Assembly (NCBI RefSeq): GCF_000378385.1
Contig: NZ_KB899681.1
Span: forward strand, 1-49,074
Length of the DNA stretch: 49,074 nucleotides
From: Paenibacillus daejeonensis DSM 15491
Lineage (GTDB): Bacteria; Bacillota; Bacilli; Paenibacillales; Paenibacillaceae
Direction: 5' to 3'
Positions 43,716 to 49,074 of the stretch are shown here, in pieces; the stretch's first letter is position 1; the number at the start of each line of letters is the position of its first letter. The notes beneath the pieces are model-generated. The model was not told where the DNA came from, ran no database searches, and saw only the letters and a program-made list of their open reading frames with translations. A program made the translations under genes and the position numbers.

Positions 43716-45137
43716 CTAGCCAAGTCGTGCAGCAATCAGCGCCGCCGCCTGTTGCTCCTCTGTCCCATCCGGAATCGCCAGCTGCTTGAGCGCTTGACGG
43801 AATGCTTTGTCCTTGCCTTCCTTGGCCCCGCGGGCAAGAAACGCAGCGAAGCCTCGCATTAGAAAAGCAAAGCAGTCGGCAGCGGATCCAAATCCTGCCG
43901 TCTTCAACCGCTTGGCCCGCTGCTTGTTGCGCCGCGCTTGAGGATAGGGGCCGAGACTCAGATAACGGTCGACGACCGCCTCCTTGTCGGGACTACCGCT
44001 CCGGTAGCGCTCAACAATTGCCGTTACGGCCAACGAACCTTTGATACCGAGCAGCAGTCTTGTCCAATATTCGCCGCTCCTGCCCGCCAGCATCGCCAGC
44101 CCGGCATCGCTGGCCTTCGTGGCCTCAGGCTTGGCGCCATCCGGGTCTTGCCGCCCCTCGCTGGCCGATCCGGTCCCTTGCTCCTTCGTGATGCCTTCCG
44201 TTGAACGCCCTGCGTCTGCTGACGCAGCAGCATCCTCTCCCCCACCCGCAAGACCAAGGAGCGAGAGCAAGGCGGCTGGCAGCCCGCCGGTTCCAATCTC
44301 CTCCAGATCACCGTCCGACGCCCGCTCCTCGCCGCTTCGGGGTTCACTCTGTGGAGACTTTCCTGCTGTGGGACCGCCGGGAACCAATCGTTCCGCCAGC
44401 TGCATCCCGTCCTGCACCGCCGCCCAGTCTACCCATTCCCGCTCCAGAAGAGGCAAGGTCATCTGACCGGTGAAGGACCGGACGGTAAGATTGCGATAAC
44501 GAATCATCCGGTGCATGGCCAGCTGCTTTTGAGCCGCAGACAGCTGCCCGAAGCGCTGCATTAGCATCGTTTGGTCCTGCTTGCCTGCCTTGTAATTGAG
44601 CCATAGCAGAATCTCCCGATACGGATGGAGCAGCCCTGACGGGTTAAAGCTGACCTGCACGGGCTCCGCTCCACGTTCGCGTTCATCCGCCTCCTTCTCG
44701 GACTCGCCGTGCCGCAGCTCGACATGCTTAAGCTCCTTCACACGCCGTTCGAACAAGTCCAGATCAAGTGTATATTGCTCGCTCTGCAACGCGGGCTTGC
44801 CTAATGTATTCAGCAAGGCTGCCCGCTTCTGCGGCATGGTCAGAGCATAGAAGCGGCGCAGCAGCTCCTGGCGGCCGTCCGCCTCTACGTGCGAGAGCAG
44901 CCAGCGCGCATAGCGCGCATACTTGGGCTCGCGCGGCAGCAACGGACCGGAGCCCGAGACGGCCACCGATTGCGCCATCCGTCGCATCGCCTTGTTGCCG
45001 ATTGCGCGCTGCAATGTTGTCGATTGCATGTCTTCGGAGTCAGCCTCTTGGGCAGCTGCAGGTCGCATGATTTTCTCCTCTGCTTGCTTATCCGAATTCG
45101 AGCCGACTGGCGGCAGCTTCGCATATGTACGTGTCAT
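43716..45137 (-). CDS. First gene of the eCIS operon, candidate cargo with an N-terminal IGN motif
   Basis: A 473-residue protein without a signal peptide or TM. The ATG at 45137 follows AGGAGG by seven bases; the reading frame upstream lacks an RBS. Residues 42-54 read LQRAIGNKAMRRM, like the QRxIGNxAxxRL motif near the N-terminus of DUF4157 and other proteins linked to eCIS. A similar motif begins the divergent 937-residue protein. The rest is helical and charged, with a low-complexity Gly/Ala/Ser/Glu linker (about 255-340) and a C-terminal helical region containing FAFLMRGFAAFLARGAKEGK. No enzyme family could be recognised. Cargo or loading-adaptor function is inferred from position and motif. 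Confidence 0.7.
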   Translation of the reverse strand: MTRTYAKLPPVGSNSDKQAEEKIMRPAAAQEADSEDMQSTTLQRAIGNKAMRRMAQSVAVSGSGPLLPREPKYARYARWLLSHVEADGRQELLRRFYALTMPQKRAALLNTLGKPALQSEQYTLDLDLFERRVKELKHVELRHGESEKEADERERGAEPVQVSFNPSGLLHPYREILLWLNYKAGKQDQTMLMQRFGQLSAAQKQLAMHRMIRYRNLTVRSFTGQMTLPLLEREWVDWAAVQDGMQLAERLVPGGPTAGKSPQSEPRSGEERASDGDLEEIGTGGLPAALLSLLGLAGGGEDAAASADAGRSTEGITKEQGTGSASEGRQDPDGAKPEATKASDAGLAMLAGRSGEYWTRLLLGIKGSLAVTAIVERYRSGSPDKEAVVDRYLSLGPYPQARRNKQRAKRLKTAGFGSAADCFAFLMRGFAAFLARGAKEGKDKAFRQALKQLAIPDGTEEQQAAALIAARLG

Positions 45138-45403
45138 CCCGTGCCCTCCTGCGATCGCACCGCGTTCGGCATTGTGTGATTTGCTGCCGCTGCATGGACC
45201 CATGACAAAAGTACCGTTTCAATTCTAAAGAATTCCTAAAGTTTTGTTTATTCTACATCCCATCCTCTTTCCCCTGCCAATGTGTAAAAAAAATGTCGAT
45301 TCCGCGCGACTCATGAAAAAAATGTCAACACAGTCCCAGGACTCTCATGTATAATCAGGACAGATTGATTTACGGTACGATACTCTCGCTAGGAGGACAG
45401 CGC
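45138..45403. promoter_or_regulatory. Divergent control region between the two IGN-motif genes
   Basis: For the rightward gene there is a perfect TATAAT at 45350-45355, without a strong -35. For the leftward operon TAGAAT boxes lie around 45250 and 45225 on the minus strand, with a TTGGCA upstream of the first at 19-base spacing. Two direct copies of AAAAAAATGTC (45287-45297 and 45316-45326, 29 bases apart) and a palindrome AATTCTAAAGAATT (45221-45234) could bind a regulator. No SigB-type GTTT/GGGTAT pair was seen. Confidence 0.5.
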
Positions 45404-48217
45404 ATGGCCCCGTTCCCTTCTCTCTTTTCCAGTTCGAAGAAACCCTCGGACCAGGACCGGCAGAATGCTCCGCAGCCCCAGTCCCAGACGACACCACCCG
45501 TTCAGAGCGGACAGACCCAATCCCCCTCAGATCTGCGTAATACGCTGCAGCGGGCATTCGGCAATCGGAACCTGGCTCGCAGTCAAGCCTCCCCCGGAAG
45601 TGGCGGCAGCACACCACCCGCACCGAGCGGCCCCACTGAGGATCAGCTGCGCGAGACAGACCTTAATCTGCAGAAGGACTTGACTGCCGACAGTCTGGCC
45701 AACAAGTACTTCCAGAAGCTGCAGACCGCTACCGCCACAGAGCTCACAGAATTCGTCACCCGGGACAAGCAGACCGCTGCCCTTCGTGAACAGCTGAGAA
45801 ACGCAGCCATTGCTGCCGTGCAAAAGCAAGTGGACGAGAGCACCACAGCCAGTGACCAGCAGAAGAAAGATGCCAGGACCCAAGCCGAGAAACTGGTCGA
45901 CTCCAAAAATGTGCTAGGGGATACGTTAAAAAAATATGCCAGTTCCACCGCAGCCCCCCAACTGGACACTAGTCACAAAACCAGACTGCTGAACAAGGCG
46001 AAGGCGGGATTCGCCACTGTTGCCCCCAAAGCTAGTACACCACTGCAAAAGCAAATTGATGCAGCTACGAAAGCGGCGGACAGGGAGACGGCAAGCGAGG
46101 CCGAGCGGATTGGCGATATTACGCTGAATAATAGTAAGAGTGTCATTCTTCTGGACATGCAGGGCGATTTGTCATCGGTCAGCACTCATATCGATATCAA
46201 GACACTCGGTACGGAGGAAGCCGCGCTGCGCGAAGGACTGGAGAGCAGCCTGTTCGACCAGGCCACGATTGATAACATCTACACCAGCAAGCTGGCGGAC
46301 CCGATTCGCCAGGTGGTCTTGCTCAAGCTTGGTGTAGGAAGAGGCGCATTCCGCAGATCGGATGAACTTAATATTTTTCGCGATAAGCTCAAGGAAGCCG
46401 GACGTGCCCAGGCCCGAACCGACATTGACAATCAGTTGGACACTAACAGCCTCACCAGCGGCAAGGGCGCCGTCGGCAAGCAATACTACGGCATGCTCGC
46501 CAAATCGGAGGCTCATCGTACCTCCAAGGGCTCGGTCGATAAGGTTATGGGAACCCATGCCGATGAGATCATCAAGCAGGTGTTGCCGAAGGATCAGACG
46601 ACAAAGGAACTGAAGGAAGCTGCTCAGACCTCCGCTTATAGCGTAGCCAGAAGCCATAAGGATGCAGCAGACAAAATCGCCAAGGCTTCCCGGGCGGGAG
46701 CCCAGACCAAAGCCGCCGAGCTCTACAAGATCGTCATGCCGAAAGCCGAGCAGGAAGCCCGTAAGGTGACCAAGGGTGACAAGGAGACGGGTGCCGGACC
46801 GGATCTGGTGAAGCAGGATGAGCTGGTCACCAAGGTCGGCGACCAGGTCACGATTGATGATATTGCGGGCAAGGCCATCAAATACGTCATTGAAGAGGAC
46901 TCGCTGAACAAGGGCTTCGCCAAGGTTGCCTCTATCATCGACTTGGCGGTACCGGCAGCCGGGGATTCCGCTTCACTTGAATTCGAGCTGAAAATCCCGA
47001 TTCAGGCTGGCGCCTACTTCCTGATCTCTCTGGGAGCCGAGGCCGAAAAAGAAGAAGGCGAACTCTCCCTTGAGTCCGAGGTGAATATCGGCGCTGGCTT
47101 CGGCGGCTTCGGTCTGGATGCCAACGCGCGGATCGGCTTCTTCCTGGCCGCCCAAGGCAGTCATTCGCACAGCGCTGTGAATCTGATGTCCTACGGCATG
47201 TACCGGCAGATGCGGATGTTCTCCGAAGGCGCGGCCGACGCGCTATGGGGCCATGGCGGCAAGTCGGGCAAGAGCAAGCTGGAGGAAGCCGAGCTGTGGG
47301 CGGCCATGATCGAGCAGCAGGAGATGACCAATGAAGACAATCATGTCGATGTGGGCATGACCAGCCAATTGGCCGCAGAGGTGAACGCCGGAGTATTCGA
47401 AGCGGATATTGCACTCGGCCACAAGCGGCTTAACCGTTACGACAAGGAAGCAATTGGCAAGCGCTCGGCGCTGTTCGGCGATGCGACGGATACGACCAAG
47501 CTGGCCGATAAAGCCGCTGCCCTTGCCTCCGGCTCCAAGCGCCGCACTCTCGAACTGGAAAGCTCCTTGTCGGTTGAGATCATGGGGACCGGCGTCGATT
47601 TCGGGGTCGAGCTGGAGCTGGCCTGGATGGATGGAACGCTCCGGGAGATCGAGGTTGCCATCAAAGCTGGCATTCCCTTCGAGTTCGGCGAAGAAACGAC
47701 GGGGTGGGCCACCACGTTAGCCAAGATTGTGACACCGGCCTCCGGTCTATTGAAAAACCTGGTCGGTGAGGCCCAGAACGCGAAGAAGGATAAACAAAAA
47801 GCCAGTCATGCAGGCGGCGTAGCGGATATGGCTACAGATACGCTGTACGTCGTGCCTCAGTTCGATGCCTGGGGCGAGAGCTTCGCCTCCAAGTTGCAGG
47901 ACAATGATGAGGTTAACGAAACGATTCGCAGTTGGTTTACCAAAGAAGATCTCGACACGGACGAGCTCTCCAACAAAATTGCGCTCAGCAGCACAATGGA
48001 CTTCTCGCTCAACATCAGCGTGGAGAAGGACGACAGCGGCAAGTTCGGGGACTGGGAAGTCTCGCTGGAGATTGGCCAGACCAAAGGTCTGGAGATCGAG
48101 GCCGGCATCATGACCCTTGCCATCGAGAAGTCCAAACGCCTCGGCAAGCTGGCCTTCGGCAAGGAAGACGGCGCCTTCGGCGTCAAAGGCGGACTCTTCG
48201 GCGTCGAGAAGACTTAA
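45404..48217 (+). CDS. Large divergent candidate cargo with an N-terminal IGN motif
   Basis: A 937-residue protein. The ATG at 45404 follows AGGAGG by seven bases; an in-frame ATG at 45347 overlaps the predicted -10 box. Residues 1-75 are disordered and Pro/Gln/Ser-rich, with TLQRAFGNRNLARSQ at 47-61. A long helical, Lys/Ala/Asp-rich region follows (about 75-510). The C-terminal 420 residues are beta-rich with alternating hydrophobic strands (SLEFELKIPIQAGAYFLISL; LELESSLSVEIMGTGVDFGV; VSLEIGQTKGLEIEAGIM), suggestive of a beta barrel or sandwich. No known toxin domain was recognised. It lies divergent from the eCIS operon; a pore-forming or structural effector role is speculative. Confidence 0.75.
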   Translation: MAPFPSLFSSSKKPSDQDRQNAPQPQSQTTPPVQSGQTQSPSDLRNTLQRAFGNRNLARSQASPGSGGSTPPAPSGPTEDQLRETDLNLQKDLTADSLANKYFQKLQTATATELTEFVTRDKQTAALREQLRNAAIAAVQKQVDESTTASDQQKKDARTQAEKLVDSKNVLGDTLKKYASSTAAPQLDTSHKTRLLNKAKAGFATVAPKASTPLQKQIDAATKAADRETASEAERIGDITLNNSKSVILLDMQGDLSSVSTHIDIKTLGTEEAALREGLESSLFDQATIDNIYTSKLADPIRQVVLLKLGVGRGAFRRSDELNIFRDKLKEAGRAQARTDIDNQLDTNSLTSGKGAVGKQYYGMLAKSEAHRTSKGSVDKVMGTHADEIIKQVLPKDQTTKELKEAAQTSAYSVARSHKDAADKIAKASRAGAQTKAAELYKIVMPKAEQEARKVTKGDKETGAGPDLVKQDELVTKVGDQVTIDDIAGKAIKYVIEEDSLNKGFAKVASIIDLAVPAAGDSASLEFELKIPIQAGAYFLISLGAEAEKEEGELSLESEVNIGAGFGGFGLDANARIGFFLAAQGSHSHSAVNLMSYGMYRQMRMFSEGAADALWGHGGKSGKSKLEEAELWAAMIEQQEMTNEDNHVDVGMTSQLAAEVNAGVFEADIALGHKRLNRYDKEAIGKRSALFGDATDTTKLADKAAALASGSKRRTLELESSLSVEIMGTGVDFGVELELAWMDGTLREIEVAIKAGIPFEFGEETTGWATTLAKIVTPASGLLKNLVGEAQNAKKDKQKASHAGGVADMATDTLYVVPQFDAWGESFASKLQDNDEVNETIRSWFTKEDLDTDELSNKIALSSTMDFSLNISVEKDDSGKFGDWEVSLEIGQTKGLEIEAGIMTLAIEKSKRLGKLAFGKEDGAFGVKGGLFGVEKT

Positions 48218-48334
48218 TTAGGCACGGGCGCTCGCTGAGGCAGTACCCACGCTGTATTGTGGTGGCGTGAGGCGGTGTGGCGGTGGCGTGGCGGTGGCGT
48301 GTGGTGTGACGGGGTGCAGTGGCACGCTCTGCAG

Positions 48335-49074
48335 CGAAAGAAACTTTCGTTGGAGTGCACCATGCGGCGGTGGGACGATCTGCAACGAAAGAAACTTTCG
48401 TTGGAGTGCACCATGCGGCGGCGGGACGCTCTGCAGAGTAAGAAACTTTCGTTGGAGCGCATCATACGACGGCCGGACGCTCTGCAACGAAAGAAACTTT
48501 CGCTGGAGTGCACCATGCGGCGGCGGGACGCTCTGCAGCGAAAGAAACTTTCGTTGGAGCGCACCATATGGCGGCAGGACGCTGTGCAGCGAAAGAAACT
48601 TTCGTTGAAGTGCATCATACGACGGCCGGACGATGCGCACCGAAAGAAACTTTCGTTGGAGCGCACCATGCGGCGGCGGGACGCTCTGCAACGAAAGAAA
48701 CTTTCGCTGGAGTGCACCATACGACGGCCCGACGCTCTGCAGCGAAAGAAACTTTCGTTGGAGCGCACCATGCGGCGGCCGGACGCTGTGCAGCGAAAGA
48801 AACTTTCGTTGGAGCGCACCATGCGGCGGCCCGACGCTCTGCAACGAAAGAAACTTTCGTTGCAGCGCACCATGCGGCGGCCCGACGCTCTGCAACGAAA
48901 GAAACTTTCGTTGCAGCGCACCATGCGGCGGCCCGACGCTCTGCAGCGAAAGAAACTTTCGTTGGAGCGCATCATACGGCGGCCCGACGCTCTGCAGCGA
49001 AACGAAACTTTCGTTGGAGTGCACCATGCGGCGGCCCGACGCTCTGCAGCGAAAGAAACTTTCGTTGGAGCGCA
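48335..49074. repeat. Iterated 51-bp hairpin repeat array, right (at least 15 copies)
   Basis: Copies begin at GAAAGAAACTTTC at 48335, 48387, 48438, 48489, 48540, 48591, 48642, 48693, 48744, 48795, 48846, 48897, 48948, 48999 and 49051. The period is 51 except for two 52-base steps, and the array runs off the window. Each unit contains a dyad, best at 48841-48870, where CTGCAACGAAAG pairs with CTTTCGTTGCAG around AAA. The spacer between dyads (CGCACCATGCGGCGGCCCGA) is also conserved, which excludes CRISPR. The array is inverted relative to the one at 13377. No gene or terminator was seen in 48218-48334. Confidence 0.95.

Noticed and set aside
45138-45403. SigB-type promoter for the operon, expected from the RsbW/RsbV/RsbU-like genes
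   Set aside because: No GTTT box paired with GGGTAT at 12-16 bases was found on either strand by eye.
13377-48335. Flanking arrays as transposon ends or attachment sites
   Set aside because: No integrase or transposase gene and no target-site duplication is visible. The arrays are long tandem repeats, not short inverted termini.
48214-49027. Two long minus-strand frames (250-270 residues) across the right array
   Set aside because: Both are pure repeat translation in two overlapping frames, and the array extends beyond the window. No RBS or promoter is visible.
48335-49074. CRISPR array
   Set aside because: The 51-bp units are conserved along their full length, so there are no unique spacers. 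No cas genes are present.

Overview
The window looks like the chromosome of a Paenibacillus-type Bacillota. Strong AGGAGG ribosome-binding sites precede most genes, GTG and TTG starts are common, there is a GH11 xylanase very close to Bacillus/Paenibacillus XynA, and intergenic regions carry several families of short dispersed repeats. No tRNA, rRNA or CRISPR array was seen.

Left part (1-11000), ordinary accessory and housekeeping genes: a possible transposase remnant at the left edge; a SUMF-fold lipoprotein and a secreted GH11 xylanase (minus strand) with a putative CcpA site and an unusual leader; an AlkD-like DNA alkylation repair gene with an in-frame stop at codon 4; two GNAT acetyltransferases; a methyl-accepting chemotaxis protein; a YbdG-type MscS channel; and a four-TM HAMP receptor whose class III cyclase domain has lost its catalytic residues. 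Several of these genes end in clear hairpin terminators.

Central and right part (11000-48300), an extracellular contractile injection system (eCIS, Afp/PVC-like). A leftward gene block of about 31 kb (45137 to 14136) encodes, in transcription order: an IGN-motif candidate cargo; a nucleotide-transporter-like/HEAT/cNMP-fold membrane protein; a partner-switching trio (HATPase anti-sigma-type kinase, STAS protein, GAF-SpoIIE phosphatase); an AAA+ ATPase; a DUF4255 tube-terminator protein; sheath; tube 1; a tail-assembly-chaperone-like protein followed by a DUF6760-like segment that has no start codon and lies in the -1 frame behind a T TTT TTG heptamer; tube 2; a 1397-residue basic low-complexity protein; a LysM baseplate protein; hub; gp5-like spike; gp25; two large baseplate J-type proteins; a propeller/tail protein I fusion; and a conserved 557-residue protein, ending at a strong hairpin. 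Divergently, at 45404, lies a 937-residue second candidate cargo. A PAAR-like DUF4280 gene and a membrane MORN-repeat gene sit on the plus strand at 11011-13240, just outside the operon terminator. They may supply the tip and an accessory factor.

The cluster is bracketed by iterated 51-52 bp repeat arrays (13377-13995 and 48335 to the window end). These belong to one family, in opposite orientation, and a degenerate mini-array sits inside the baseplate operon. The most notable points are the predicted programmed frameshift in the eCIS operon, the built-in partner-switching module with no sigma factor gene nearby, the paired IGN-motif genes sharing one divergent promoter region, and the sheath gene whose only strong ribosome-binding site faces an ATT codon.
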